From Cristatella mucedo (Eukaryota > Bryozoa > Phylactolaemata > Cristatellidae): 64,000 bases of DNA. Shown here piece after piece: positions 1 through 11,493 of the stretch (positions within the stretch are counted from its first letter, which is position 1; each line of letters opens with the position of its first letter). A program made the position numbers and the translations under genes. Where the stretch lies: the NCBI GenBank assembly GCA_009760855.2, contig WPIO01000209.1, positions 250,001 to 314,000 of the forward strand, given 5' to 3'. Under the pieces are notes generated by a model, which did not search any database, was not told where the DNA came from, and was given only the letters and a program-made list of their open reading frames with translations.

Positions 1-462
1 TTTGTAGGAATCCATTTAATGTTGTTATAAGTTTATGCTCATAGTTTTTTGAATGTGTTAAAGTCAAGAGATGTCAAGACGCGAAACGGAAGATTTACGT
101 CTTTAGGAGCATATTTAGGAGCCTCCAAATGATTTTAATTTAGAACGGGTGCACTTCGGTTATGCCAGCCTTTTAGACTAATGAAGTAGCAATATTCAAT
201 GAAATATAACTAACAGCTTTTTTGCTATTTTACTTAATTTAATTATAAGGCATTTGTGACGAAAAGCTAGTGAGATCACGAATGGGTACGAAGATCTGTG
301 GTTAAGGCCGTACGATACCAAAATTCAAAAAAGGCTTTCAACTGTTCTTGAAAATAAACTTAAGGCTAGTCTCAAATCACACATATCGGTAGTGCGAAAC
401 GTAACTAGTGTTTCTCACGTGACAGCTAATAGACATTTGACTAGCTTCCTAAAGGCGTCAGC
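1..462. other. intergenic, nothing recognised
   Basis: No open frame of note, repeat or RNA-like structure seen on either strand. Confidence 0.4.
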
Positions 463-510
463 TTGCCAGTCCCCTCTTTGCCAGTCGCCTTTTTGCCAGT
501 CCCCTCTTTG
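463..510 (+). repeat. 15-bp tandem repeat, three copies
   Basis: Three head-to-tail copies of TTGCCAGTCCCCTCT with two substitutions in the middle copy, then a trailing TTG. It directly abuts a LINE-A fragment. Confidence 0.85.
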
Positions 511-640
511 TGCAGGTTTGGTGAGAAGTGGTGTGATGTGGCAAATGCGACCACCCTAAGCATGAGCCTAGCTGCAAAGTTGTTACACCAACTATAAGCA
601 CCATATTAATCATGCAGGCAGACCATCTAGCAGTTAGTTA
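511..640 (-). mobile_element. LINE-A fragment (C-terminal RT region), decayed
   Basis: Collinear on the minus strand with the segment around 57570-57660 of the best LINE-A copy (for example GTGCAGG..GAGAAGTGG..TGATGTGGCAA and AGCCTAGCTGCA). The frame is broken and only about 100 bases are convincing. Confidence 0.6.
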
Positions 641-2284
641 CACAATTTGAGGCGAATGCCATAAATGCAGACCAATTGGATGCAGTATCCCTGTCTGACA
701 CTTCCAAATGTAGACAATGCTACGTAACTGAAAGTAGACAAACTAAAGTGTGAAGCTGGTGTTATCATATAATTATGGGTTATTCGGAAAAAGAGACCAA
801 ATATTTTGCAAATTTAACCTGGCCTGTGCTAAGCAGCCGATTTCAAGTGTGATGTTTACAAATTTTTCAGTCACATTTCATTTGCACTACAGTAGCCATT
901 TTTCCTAATGAATTTTGTAGACTTTCCTGCCATCTATTTGAGTATGTCATCAATACATGTGGAAATGATGTATACACAATTCAATGAGCTTGAGGGATAG
1001 CATAAATGCTAAAGATAGCCAGCTGAGCTACTAGCTGACGGTCGCTTACACTCAACCACGTTGACTGAAGAATTGGTATTCCAGCTTTGCCAACGTAAAG
1101 AGCATAGAAAGAGAGCAAGTTGTCAAAAGGCATTAGAAAGTAAATAATTAACATTATTTTTTCTTTTACTGACTTAACTGCTGAAATTAATCGCTGCCTC
1201 CTATGGTTGTACGGATCCGGCCATTCTGCTGAATACCAAGCTAGAGTTGGTAAGCAAGCCTTGCCGCCCTGAAAGTAAAACAGCAAAATGCGCCCACCCT
1301 AAAAACTAAAATTGTCCGTATCCTGAACCTGGCCAGCAGAAGCTGTAAACTAGGAGGGGCGCAGAGGTGGGAAGGGGCAAAAAATTGAGTATAACAGTTT
1401 TTGTTGCAAACGGCACTTGCACAATTAGCTCGTGTCGTTTTACCCAGTCGTTTTCATGCTGCGACAATGACGGCTGTCCTGTGCACATGGCTCGGGATAC
1501 TAGATTCGGATGGAGCAGCATACTCGTTTAAAGTGAATGACTAGTAGTAACACAAGCTATGATTATCATTTGCTACCTGGTCATGATATTGATTGCTGTA
1601 GATTGCTGTAGATTGCATAGATTGCTGTAGCTGTTGCGTGATCTGCTGCCGAAGGACTAGATGTCGGCATCATCTGAAGGTTATGGTGTTTAATAAGATG
1701 CAGTACCTTAGGGCCTGCTTCCGCTAGGGTAACCGATAAATGCGTGCTGCACGATCAAATCTCTGATCCGTTTTTGAATTTCTGCCACAAGCTAACCAGT
1801 CCCCAGGACGCAGTGTGGTCAACATTTTATTTCAAAAAGTAATAGACTGTTAGTTAGACTTTCGGGTCCAAGAAATGTATCGACCAATGTAATCTTTTAT
1901 TAATGAAGCTGCTGGTACTTTGGTGCTGCTGCTGCTTCTATGCCTGTCCTGTTTCATTATGAAAATAAGCAGGCTAAGCTTAGCTGCTCCAGACATAAAT
2001 AACTGATAACGAGTCTAGTGGTCAACAGGGGCAGCCTTAATAATCAGTCTTAAGCTCATGTTGCAATCATTTCTTGTTCACCCAATGATTGTCGGCAGAT
2101 AAAACTTCTCTGCCATTTAAAGACTGCTAGCAAGAAATCTTTATGAGTAGTAGATTTCAGATGGTGAAACATATATAACTATTATGTATGCACACATGCC
2201 AACATAGGTTTACCTGTGCAAATTCTCTTTCACTCCATCTTCTGAATAATTAACGATAGCAATAGGCATAATAGTATGAATTTG
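641..2284. other. intergenic, no gene recognised
   Basis: Two minus-strand open stretches (981-1286 and 1306-1521) lack domains, splice context or repetition elsewhere in the window, so they look like chance. The short direct repeat GATTGCTGTA recurs around 1591-1627. Nothing else is visible. Confidence 0.4.
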
Positions 2285-2480
2285 TTGTAAGGACCTCAGA
2301 TAACTCAATCTCTTTCTACCCAATTTAAATTCTTTTCAAATAAAGCAGGATCAAATGGTTAGTATTGGAACATTCACTAACCAGCAAGAATAGCATGGCT
2401 AAGGGCGACATGCACAGTATTAGCATGCACATAAGGTCATTGACAGGGTTCTCAGGATCAGCATGCATTACCACACAAAG
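2285..2480 (-). mobile_element. LINE-A 3' end fragment
   Basis: Carries a decayed form of the LINE-A tail (CCTCAGATAACTCAATCTC) followed by the 3'-UTR motif GACATGCACAG..AGCATGCA seen in every LINE-A copy. Minus orientation. Open frames across this region are coincidental. Confidence 0.6.
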
Positions 2481-2602
2481 GATAATTGCACCAGCCACTA
2501 CATTCTGTGACAAATACATGGCAATGGTGTTTTTCGTTGACAGCCTCTGTACTGCAGCATTACCGACTTTTCTACACTCTGCACTGACCATCAAACGAGT
2601 GC

Positions 2603-2690
2603 AATAATCGTTATAATATGTTTGATAAAGTGCCCTCGGAGAACTCAATATCTTTCTAGGTGCGTTGCATTTCGTTAGTGCATTTAAAGC
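2603..2690 (-). mobile_element. LINE-A tail fragment
   Basis: TTTGATAAAGTGCCCTCGG..GAACTCAATATCTTTCTAGG matches the terminal stem-loop region of LINE-A, reversed. Upstream LINE sequence is not recognisable beyond about 2690. Confidence 0.65.
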
Positions 2691-2849
2691 TTTCAAATTT
2701 TTCCAAAGGCCTGATAGAAATATTATTATGATCATCTTACCAATAAGATAGACACCTCCACCTAGTAAGTTATCATACCATCCACCTTTTCGAATCAAAT
2801 CGTTTAGCTACACCTCATACGAACGTGAATTCATTTGAAGACCTTGCCT

Positions 2850-2950
2850 TTAGTTTGAGTGCACCCAAAAGCCGGAAACTCGCTCAGGGCTGATGCAATG
2901 ACATTCCCTGACTTGACATTTAAATAAAAGCTAAAAAAGCATCACATTAT
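2850..2950 (+). mobile_element. LINE-A C-terminal fragment, plus strand
   Basis: GATGCAATGACATTCCCTGA followed by CTTGACATTTAAA corresponds to the LINE-A C-terminal coding end (the ..RTSPDLTTFK.. segment) in forward orientation. Frame not maintained. Confidence 0.45.
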
Positions 2951-3084
2951 CACACCTCTTTGTAGGTCCGTGTGATTGATCCTCTCGCCGACTTTAAGGT
3001 CCCGTCACTCGCTTTTAAGTCTATAACACCGGTCATAACCCATCTAAGCATCTAACCCTTTCCAGCCAGGAAGTTAAGGCAAGC

Positions 3085-3370
3085 CCAGTGGAGTATGTGG
3101 TAATTGTCACACGATAGCATCACCTATTCGAAGAGCAAAGCCTTTTAATCCAGCCACACTCTTAGGTTGTCCTATGAGCAGCAGTTCGTTTTATTGTCAT
3201 TTAATTTCAACAAGTTTTCAGACATCCAGAATCGAATTTCAAGAGGGCAAGCATTCAGTTTTTCAGTTGCTGCATCAGATTCCGACGGTTTGAATGACAA
3301 AGACAGCTGGGTATCGTCAGCATAAAAGTGGTTATATGAGTACTGTACTATTGAAGGTCGGGAAACCACG
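3085..3370 (-). mobile_element. LINE-B reverse-transcriptase fragment
   Basis: The minus-strand frame contains FYADDTQLSLSF, the catalytic YADD box (motif C) of non-LTR reverse transcriptase, then ENLLKLNDNKT. This is the same order as in the LINE-B copy at 33640-34350 (ENFLKLNDDKTELLLIGHPK). The upstream RT motifs are missing. Confidence 0.8.
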
Positions 3371-4016
3371 TCTCAAGTTTCTTTGTTCAATTTTATGATG
3401 GAGGTTTTAAGATCGAAAGCAGGAGCATTTCTTGTTTTTGTTGTGCCAGATCGCTGGTAACGTTGGCACTCTGCCGGTCCAAACAGACTTGTATTGTCCT
3501 TAGACCCTGTCGAACAGCTGGTGTATGTTGCCTAGGGACGGGCCAGTGAACAGCTGTGGTCTGATGGCAAAGGCCTGGCAGCAGGCCGGTTTTAACCTTT
3601 TGCAAACACCCGGGTATACGGCTTTGACTGAGAGGGAGTGAATGGAAGACGGAGCACTGGAGTCGGGGAAAACGGCTGAGTTCGAGAGCTGAAGGTTCGT
3701 AGGAGAATATGGGACTTTGTGAGCCAGCCTCAATGCCTGTCTGCTTCTGCTTACATGACTTTGGTAAAGTATTAGTCTAAAACCAAGACACCAGTAGCAA
3801 TGCACATTACTTAGTACTCTTTCCTTCCACACAATTTTTTTAAGGGTTGTCTTCCTTTTACATGTGTAACCGCACAGAAGCTCTTCCCCCGGCTCTCTAC
3901 CGGTGGGCTATGTGATGCAGTGCTGCGATGCGGTTAAAATACAGGCGGCCACAACTGGGTGCCGAAAGCAACAGTTTATTGTGGGCCTGTTCGCAGCGGT
4001 TACGCGCCGGCGCAAG
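3371..4016. other. no recognised gene; one unassigned open stretch on the minus strand
   Basis: A minus-strand open stretch of 110 codons (3832-3500) sits just upstream of the LINE-B RT fragment in the same orientation. It might belong to that element, but I recognise no endonuclease or RT motif in it. The sequence becomes GC-rich after about 3890. Confidence 0.3.
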
Positions 4017-4172
4017 CGCTTTACACGGCGCGCACCGGACCAACGGAGTTTACTGTGCCAACTCCCGAAGTTCGACTATAATAACTACCCTACGCGTTTA
4101 CACAGCGCGTACCGGACCGACAGGGTTAACTGTGCGAACTCCCGAAGCCCGAGTATAACTAACTACCCTATG
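4017..4172 (+). repeat. 77-bp tandem duplication, GC-rich
   Basis: Two diverged copies (4017-4093 and 4094-4172) share ACCGGACC, AACTCCCGAAG and AACTACCCTA at matching positions, with a period of 77. Short plus-strand open frames run through it but match nothing I recognise. Confidence 0.8.
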
Positions 4173-4365
4173 CACACGTCACTACAGCCCCCGAAGATAT
4201 GAGCGGCTAACTGAGTAGCCCGCAGAACACAACTGCCCAGTCTAAGTTGCACTTAGCTGTCCGTTGCCGTAGGTTCACCTCTCGTGCTCTTGAAGCGTAG
4301 TCTCGCATCGACTACCGAAGCTGCAGCCCTCCCTGAGCTCTGTCAGTCCAGTCATTTATACTCCC

Positions 4366-4531
<166 letters not shown>

Positions 4532-4615
4532 CCTGCCCTCTCGACCTTGGGCATAGCTGTTATTGTTTTAGTCGGACCCTAGCTCTCGGTGTCCGTCCTA
4601 GGCCTAATTCTTCTT

Positions 4616-4747
4616 GGCTAGCCGTTGGCTAGCCCCGGGCTAGCCCTTGGTCATTCCTCGGCCAGTCCTTGGCTAGTCTTTGACCAATCCTTGGCCAATC
4701 CTTGGCCAATCCTTGGCCAATCCTTGGCCAATCCTAGGCTAGTCCGC
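4616..4747 (+). repeat. 11-bp minisatellite, about 12 units
   Basis: Units of the form GGCCAATCCTT or GGCTAGCCNTT are repeated with period 11. The left units are degenerate (GGCTAGCC type); four consecutive right units are identical (GGCCAATCCTT). The core contains CCAAT. Confidence 0.9.
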
Positions 4748-5380
4748 CTGCTACGGTTGCTCTAGGTGCCCTAGTCAGACCAACTAAGGCAAGGGCTAAT
4801 ATCGCGGCTAGCCTGAGAGCTGCTCCGTTGCACATGCATCTTCTTCGACTATTCGCGATGCTGACTGCAGCAGCGAACTCAGCTTCTGCTTGTGTCAGAT
4901 TGGCGTCTTTCCACAGGAATTCTCATTCACACTAGCCTCGCGGATTAGCGTGCAGACTTTGGGGTCGGGCTAGGTTGGCCATCGAATCTGTCATGGGCAT
5001 TGCTACCTCACTCAGTAAGCGTCCTAGCTGGAAGAAAATCCAACGTCTGTCTTGAAGAAAGTCAGCCGTGCAAATCCGCTTTAGCCTGTTCACAATGTGC
5101 ACGTCACCACAAACCATTCAGTCATGATTTCACTCCATCATATTTACAATGCCCACGAAGAGATCAATTTATTTTAGAGGTAAATTCCGAATTCCCGGTA
5201 TTATTCTTATCATCGTAGGACACACAGTAGCCCTCAAACATTATCCACATACTAATTTGCCTAAGCAAGCCTTCCCAAGCTGATCGTGTAAAAAAATGTC
5301 ACACATCTTCAATATTCCAACTAAGTTTTGCATGAGCAGAGACGAACTATGCACGTGTTATATCTTGACACTAACACTTA
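4748..5380. other. intergenic, nothing recognised
   Basis: Opposed short open frames (4932-5117 minus, 5000-5218 plus) overlap each other and show no domain; no repeat partner was found in the window. Confidence 0.35.
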
Positions 5381-5384
5381 TAAT

Positions 5385-5475
5385 GCACTTGATATAGTGC
5401 TCCCAAACTCCTTCTAGTTACTTTAACTTTGCTACAAAGACACTCCCCTCGATCGATTGGTTAATGGTTGAAGAC
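5385..5475 (-). mobile_element. LINE-A tail fragment
   Basis: ATAATGCACTTGATATAGTG followed by a decayed CTCAGAGAACTCAATCTC-like core is the reversed LINE-A 3' terminus; the rest of the element is absent. Confidence 0.55.
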
Positions 5476-5564
5476 AAGATTAGAAATAAGAATAACGCGA
5501 TTAAGAGGAAATACAAATTAATTTAGTCCACCATATTGCTAAGCAGCGGTTTTGCTATTCACTA

Positions 5565-6130
5565 ATAACAATAGTAATGCACTTGATAAAGCGCCCTCAG
5601 AGAACTCAATCTCTGTCTAGGCACTTTACGTTTGCTGCAAAGGGAAACGAGATTGAATGGTTAGTAACATCATGCTTGATAAACGACGCGAATAACTTTG
5701 TGAAGTGTGACATGCACAGGGTCAGCATGCCAGCTTGGTGAATGGCAGCATGCCCAGTGTCAGCACACATAAGCACATAAAGGAGACCCACTGGGACCTA
5801 ATAAATGCTGTCCTAAAGAAGTTTTTTTACGTTATTTTTAAATGTGGTCCAGCCAGGGAATGTTGTGACCTAAGTCGGGATTGATTTTTAGGCTTTGGGA
5901 GCATGCACTGTCTCCGAAGTATTAAAGGTTTCTACATGGTATTATTAGACTGATAGATTCCGAAAAGCGGGTGGTATGTGCTTGGCCCGGTTGGGGAGTA
6001 GATCTGATAGGTAGGCTGGAGCCATTGAATGAAGTGACCTAAAGCTAAAAAAATTGAGTGGAGCAGTTTTAAAGCACATGAAATCACTCAGGTTGGAAGG
6101 CTGCCGTTTCCGGAAAAAGGTAAAACCCAC
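5565..6130 (-). mobile_element. LINE-A 3' half, decayed
   Basis: Begins with the LINE-A tail next to AATAACAATAGTAATGCAC, continues through the 3' UTR (GGTCAGCATGC repeats) and ends in a minus-strand coding remnant that reads FRSLHSMAPAYLSDLLPNRA, the C-terminal region of LINE-A. 5'-truncated, with frame breaks in between. Confidence 0.8.
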
Positions 6131-6359
6131 AGTTGGAACTCCTCACATACGACAATACGTTTGGTTGGCTGAGATGTGACAGCTGTAATCTGGTAAGAGT
6201 TCCCATATAGGCCGGGTTTCGACGTCTGGGTATAGCCGGATGATCAGTGAAAATGTTCGCTAAGTCTCTTAGCTAAGGAAAGTTTACCTAGTAATTCGTT
6301 GTTTTTACTCTTGATCTTGCCGAGTTGTGCATCTGAATGGGTGCAAGCGTGAACTGGGG

Positions 6360-6451
6360 ATGCAGCTGCTGCGAACTTTGAGTTCCAGTTTGTTTTTGGC
6401 CTAGCTCATTGTGGTACTGTTGTGGAACAACTGAATCATCGTCTTCTGAAG
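6360..6451 (+). pseudogene. dead copy of the signal-peptide exon
   Basis: Same start as the intact exon at 8191 (ATGCAGCTGCTGCGA) and the same donor context (CTGAAG|GTAAGTCGAAAACATAA). Here the codon matching Trp-20 is TAG, two further TGA codons follow, and the segment is 92 instead of 88 bases, so length and frame differ. It cannot encode a signal peptide as it stands. It lies 1.83 kb upstream of the intact exon inside a direct duplication, so it is best read as a decayed duplicate first exon. Alternatively it could still act as a non-coding 5' exon, because the donor is perfect. Confidence 0.6.
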
Positions 6452-7150
6452 GTAAGTCGAAAACATAACGTAATTCGCCCTTTTAATGAAGTGGCTGACA
6501 GACCGAGTGTTTCAAACACTACAATTTAAAAATTTCCCGCTTGAACTGCTATTTCAGGTGTTATTCGTGAACCATTCATTGCCACCATGTAGGCGATAAG
6601 TACCGAATTACTTCTGACATCATTCTGCAGATGCTAGGAAGACCCAACTAGCAGCCGTTGCTTCCATAAATAGCTATGGAAGTGGAACCTTACCTAAGGT
6701 TCTGCTTGCTGTTACCTAATTGATTTTCTACCTGCATATTCATGTTCCTCCAAGAGGCTGCTGCCTCTACAGGCTGCAGATTTTGATGCTGAAGAAGTTT
6801 GCTGAATTGTAGAGCTCTTAGAGCTGAGGAGTGTTTAGAATTGAAGCGACTCTGCACGGCAAACTCTTCCTCTGTCTGCATTACTTCATATCTTTCGATT
6901 AGTTAAAATCTCCTACTCTCAGCGTATTCTAGTCGACTGCTTCGCTTGGCCTCCTTACCAGTCGTTTATTCACGTGCTGCAAGGGTGTGTTCAAGGCGCC
7001 CTTCGTTAGGACGCTAATTATTTGGCTCCAGCCTACTTATTGGATCTGTTGCCATAACCCCTTTTCGGGATCTCTTTATCTGTACTGTGCATTTACATTA
7101 AATCTTTCGGAGATAGTGCATTTAGTTAGTATGCTCCCAAAGCTGTGAAA
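6360..7150 (+). repeat. direct duplication, copy 1 (decayed)
   Basis: Collinear with 8191-8975 at an offset of about 1.82-1.83 kb: start of exon, first part of the intron (shared GAGGCGATAAGTACCGAATT, CTGCAGATGCTAGGAAGACC, TTGATGCTGAAGAAGT) and a decayed LINE-A C-terminal piece at about 6950-7150. Similarity stops where a LINE-B piece begins. Confidence 0.85.
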
Positions 7151-7189
7151 AACTAATGTCGGACAGCACGGCATTAGCTACCCAATTTC

Positions 7190-7840
7190 TATCCTGGCTA
7201 GATTATTTCAATTCCTTTAATTTGGACTACCCTTAGATGATTTCAAACCCATTTACGTGTTCTACCTAAAAAGATGCTAAGCCACTGCAGCTGGTAGTGG
7301 ATTTATCTGCAAATCAAGTTTCTAAGTCTCATATTTTTGATCGTGTGTCTCCATTGCTGAAATAGTTTTAATGGCTTCCAGTTGATTGACTGATACAGAG
7401 CCAAGTTCTTAAAGGGACTCCCAAGGCCCGCCTCAGCTTGGCTCCTTGACTCCTAGCTGGACTGCTCCATCAATGTAAGCCTTCTTGTGCCCCGACTTAT
7501 CTATTGATAATAAATTAGCCGTTATCTTCCCATACTTAAACCTCTCGGGAAGGATGCTTTTGCTGTCCATGCCATAGGTTTTAGAACTCTTCCACAACTC
7601 AGCAACAACGACGACTAGTGTCATGCTATCGACTACAGGGCATCCTTAAAACCTGTCTTAAAATTTGACTCCCATTCTACTCACTACCTCAACAGCTCTC
7701 CCGACATAGCTGTGCTTTTTCCTATCTCATTGCCGTGTGAGATGAAGTCCATTAGCTAGTGAAAGCCGCCACCAATGGAAACCATGTAAGTGTGCTAGTC
7801 CAAAACTGTTTTGTAAGAGTCACACAAAGGTTCGAGTGTT
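7190..7840 (+). mobile_element. LINE-B 3' half, decayed, plus strand
   Basis: Broken plus-strand translation follows LINE-B: LDYFNSF, then HIFDRVSPLLK..F.WLPVD, SLAP.LLAGLLHQ, then the 3' segment with CTACTCACTACCTCAACAGC. Several stops; no intact RT motif. Confidence 0.7.
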
Positions 7841-8190
7841 GTGGAGTTCCAGAGGAGATACAATACCTGAATCATCCTGATGGCTTTCTACTGGTTGTTG
7901 ATTGATGCTTGACCTTAGGCTGGCCATTTACCAATTACCGATAGAAGCTCTCCACTTCCTGCTTGCCTACCGATCGTCATCAACTTGGGGTAACGACTAA
8001 CCAAACCTAAGTCTTCCTGCTAGATTGCTATTGGTTTGCCGAGACTTGACCAGGGCAGGTCAACAATTACCTATTACAGAATGAGTATACCTACTTCCTT
8101 GTCAGTATATGTAGCCCATCTACTGCTAGTGTGTATCTGAGACTCTATTCTTACGGCTGGACAGCAGAGAGTGTAGATAGACCCAGCACG
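7841..8190 (+). other. 5' flank of the LDLa gene, promoter not identified
   Basis: The only non-LINE sequence immediately upstream of the intact start codon, so the promoter or 5' UTR should lie here or the transcript should start further left. I see no clear TATA box or CpG cluster. Confidence 0.3.
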
Positions 8191-8278
8191 ATGCAGCTGC
8201 TGCGAGCTTTGAGTTCCAGCTTGTGCATTGCCTGGCTCACTGTGATAGTACGAGCAACACAATCCTGGCCTTATGAAG
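8191..8278 (+). CDS. exon 1 of LDLa-repeat gene: signal peptide
   Basis: ATG opens 29 codons plus one base. The peptide starts MQLLR (short basic n-region), has a hydrophobic core SSSLCIAWLTVIV and then a polar stretch ATQSWPYE, a standard secretory signal with likely cleavage near ATQS. The exon ends CCTTATGAAG|GTAAGT, a strong donor in phase 1, matching the phase-1 acceptors of all six LDLa exons downstream, so GAA-G joins AT-AGA as Glu-Asp-Arg. Start choice: first ATG in an open frame, conserved in the decayed duplicate at 6360. Joining to the exon at 11494 is inferred from strand, phase and order; an additional small exon between them cannot be excluded. Confidence 0.62.
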
Positions 8279-8975
8279 GTAAGTCGAAAACATAATCCAG
8301 TTCACTCTTTCGCTGAAGGGACTAAGAGACCGAGCGTTTCAATAGTACAGTGAAAACTGTCCCGCATGAATTGCTATTGCATGAGTTACACGCGAACCAT
8401 TAACTGCCGCCATGGAGGCGATAAGTACCGAATTACTTCTGACATACTTCTGCAGATGCTAGGAAGACCAAACTAGCAGCCGTTGTTTCCATAAATAGCT
8501 GTGGAAGTGGATCCTTACTTAAGGTTCGGCTAGCTGGCGCCTAATTGATTTACTACCTGCATCGCTGTGTTCCTCCACGAGGCTGCTGCCTCTATAGGCT
8601 GCAGATTTTGATGCTGAAGAAGTCTGCTGAATTGTAGAGCTCTTAGAGCTGAGGAGTGTTTAGAATTTAAGTGACTCTGTGTGGCAAACTCTTCCTCTCT
8701 CAGCATTACTTCAAATGGTTCGATAAGTTAAAATATTCGACTCTCAGCACATTGTAATAAACTGTTTCGTGTGCCCTCTTTGCCAATCGTTTACTAAAGT
8801 GCTTTATTTGCGTTTACAATGCTCCCTTCCTTAGGGAGATCATTCTTTGGCTCCAACTTACCTATCTCTGCCACACCTACTCTTCGGAAGGTGTTCACCA
8901 CTACCTTGTTAAAAATCGAGTCATTCCGAGATAGTGTTTGCGGCTCACATGCTCCCAAAGCCTGGAACTTATTCG
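8191..8975 (+). repeat. direct duplication, copy 2 (carries the intact exon)
   Basis: Partner of 6360-7150. Similarity begins at or just before the ATG and ends inside a LINE-A piece, so the duplication copied the first exon and the start of intron 1 but apparently not the upstream flank. Confidence 0.85.
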
Positions 8976-9073
8976 CGACTTGGGCCACCACGTCCCCTGA
9001 CTTAACAACATTGAAAAAAAATTGAAACCACTAAAATATTTAGCACAGCATTTAGTGGGTCCCTGTCATTCGT

Positions 9074-9077
<4 letters not shown>
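8790..9077 (+). mobile_element. LINE-A C-terminus and 3' UTR, plus strand
   Basis: Plus-strand frame shows GSHAPKAWNLFATWATTSPD then LTTLKKN, matching the LINE-A C-terminus (SYAPTAWNSLPTCIRTSPDL), followed by 3'-UTR sequence CACAGCATTTAGTGGGTCCC. Truncated at the TA run. Confidence 0.8.

Positions 9078-9126
<49 letters not shown>
9078..9126. repeat. (TA)n microsatellite
   Basis: Uninterrupted TA dinucleotides. Confidence 0.97.
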
Positions 9127-9128
<2 letters not shown>

Positions 9129-9454
9129 TTAGTTCTTACTCGGCTCGATTACTCTAATTTTTTTCGGCTTGGTAAATAGAAAAGCTGCTAGGCAACGGCA
9201 GGTGGCGATAATTACCACTGCAAGGCTATTTTATATACTCTGAAAGTTTGATAACATGTTACCTTTTCTGAAAGAGTTCTGATGGATGTCGGTATTTAAA
9301 CTAATGCAAGGCAAAGCATGCAGGCTTATCCACAATACAAGCTGACACACACTAAATGGCTGAGCCTGTACAATCTTAGTCGTGTCAAGTTCTATGTAGG
9401 GCATACAGTCTTAGTGACATTCCAATGGTCACCCACGGCTGCATTACCTAAGCT

Positions 9455-9640
9455 TTTGCTCTGCAGGTCCTAGAATGCGGAACTTACTCTTACAACATTT
9501 TTTGTAAATTTACTCTCCTGGTAATTAGTGTCGCATATATTTTGCCACGGTTATAACCTGCTACTTCCATGATACTCTTCACCTGCTCTGCACCACTGAC
9601 TCTGCTATGCTCCTAACATTCTCTTAGTTGGATGAGTTAA
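9455..9640 (+). mobile_element. LINE-B 3' fragment, plus strand, very decayed
   Basis: CTCTGCAGGTCCTAGAATG and, further on, ACTCTGCTATGCTCCTAACA track the LINE-B C-terminus (SSAGPRLWNS...DSAMLLTF). Confidence 0.5.
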
Positions 9641-9934
9641 TTCATGCAGCTACCGATAGCTGCCTCAAAGCCACTTGAGTTACTGTGGGGCTGTAGAAGA
9701 GTTTATTGGAGTACTAGCCATGTTGTTTTCATGTTTTTTTTTTAAAGTAAAACAGAGATAAATCAGATAAACTTAGTTTGGTTACACCTATCAGTTCCTC
9801 AACATTTATTTACGTGATCTGACTTAAATAAAAATAAGTGTGAGGTTAACAATGAAAAAACACCATACCAACGGTCTATTTCCGTGTATAACTTAACTAA
9901 ACCACAAAGACAAATCATTCATGAATGTACAGGA

Positions 9935-10101
<167 letters not shown>

Positions 10102-10159
10102 AATATATAGAGAGATGGAGAAAGAGAGACAGAGAGAGGAAAAGCTGCATTCTGTCCAC

Positions 10160-10650
10160 ACGCTCATAGATAACGGATAGGTGTTTTATCAGTTCTCAGT
10201 TCACTAAACGGAGGTATATGATGGTTATAATTTTCCTTTTCATGCATCACTAAAAACGAGCAATGTTGCTAGATGTGAGCTACAAATTACTGATTGGGAC
10301 AAATTTATCTGATAATGCCAATAAAAGTGGACATGGAAACTGAACTTAAATTAATAACCTGTATGCTGGATCGACCATTCGATCCCGTAAGGCAGCGGTT
10401 TTGCCTTTTACTGGCGAGCGTCGGTTGCACTACTGCATTCCCAACACTTTGAGCTAGCATGTTTGAAGGCTTCCACCGACCTATGTAAAGAAAAAATGTG
10501 AATTGCTAAGTTGTAATGGAGGGAATGTGCAGAAACCAGGCTAAAATGGTGCTTAGCGATATCGACAATAGGTATTTTTAGATTGCATCAAGCTTTAGGC
10601 GAAGCAATTTTCCATTTAATTGTTAAATTTATTGCTGAAAAATATAACGT
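10160..10650. repeat. T-block, most diverged copy
   Basis: Shares order and motifs with 14100-14720, 26385-26830, 38890-39350 and 59405-59870 (CTGGATCGACC, GTTGCACTACTGCATTCCCAA, TTTTTAGATTGCATCAAGC). Unknown function; it marks the left end of the oldest array unit. Confidence 0.55.
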
Positions 10651-10689
10651 AACTCAGTAGTCAATAATAATGACACGCTGACTGAATAA

Positions 10690-10930
10690 AGTTTCATCTG
10701 AGAACTCAATTTATTTCCAGGTGCTTTACATTTCCTGCAAAGGAAACATGTTTGAATAGTTTAGCAGTATCGTGCTTAATAATCAAATTAAATAGCATGG
10801 TAAGAGGTGATATGCAGGGTCAGCGTGCACGTTTGGTTAGTAGCAGCATGCACAGTGTTAGCATGCATAAAGCATTTAACGGACGAATCAGAGGTACCCC
10901 CTAAATGCCGACAGTATTTTGTCCAAGATT
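10690..10930 (-). mobile_element. LINE-A 3' end fragment
   Basis: Tail (CTGAGAACTCAATTTATTTC, GGTGCTTTACATTTCCTGCA) then 3' UTR with GGTCAGCGTGCAC and GCAGCATGCACAGTGTTAGC. Lies in intron 1. Confidence 0.75.
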
Positions 10931-11493
10931 CGGATTCGGCATAAAAGTACCAAGGCGAACTCAATTTGAAAACATATATTTATAATTGGTAATAGGATCT
11001 ATATTTCGTTAATTTTAACCAAAATGCAGATACATTAGACCTATTTAAGTTCGAAATTGACGTACCAACAGGAAAACAAATTAATGCATCACGACGGCTG
11101 ACTCCCAAACAGATTGCAGTCTTTCTTGAACAGCAGCATCGTTGGCTTCTAAGCAACTCAACGTGATAGCCTCATGGGACGGTCAGCAAAGTAAGATTTG
11201 CTTCGATGCCAAACTTGATCCACGTTGTACGAAGACCGAAATTTAGTGCAGAAACAGGTGTATTTTTGCCGATGTATTTTTGGAAAATGTTGTGTTTATG
11301 CTATGACTCAGCAAAGCGAATCCAGATTTTACTCATAGCAGTAAGGTAAATATTTTCTGGCAATATTTGTTTTGTCGAGCCTTCAACCAGATAATGTGAG
11401 CATAAAAATCCTTAGTCATTAAATGTATCGTTGTTATAATGGTGACAACTTGTGTGAGTAAAAATGTTAGCTTTCATACTCTTGCTTCGCCAG
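10931..11493 (+). other. intron 1 sequence before LDLa exon 1
   Basis: No element recognised. The last 20 bases (ACTCTTGCTTCGCCAG) form a good polypyrimidine tract and acceptor. Confidence 0.5.

Noticed and set aside
2325-2798. 157-codon minus-strand frame with hydrophobic stretches
   Set aside because: Overlaps two LINE-A 3'-end fragments and has no conserved domain; hydrophobicity comes from AT-rich codons.
3949-3975. Retroviral-type primer binding site in CAACTGGGTGCCGAAAGC
   Set aside because: No long terminal repeats, polypurine tract or gag/pol frames nearby; resemblance too short to use.
3903-4202. Basic 99-codon plus-strand frame
   Set aside because: Runs through a 77-bp tandem duplication in which the two copies are read in different frames; no domain recognised.
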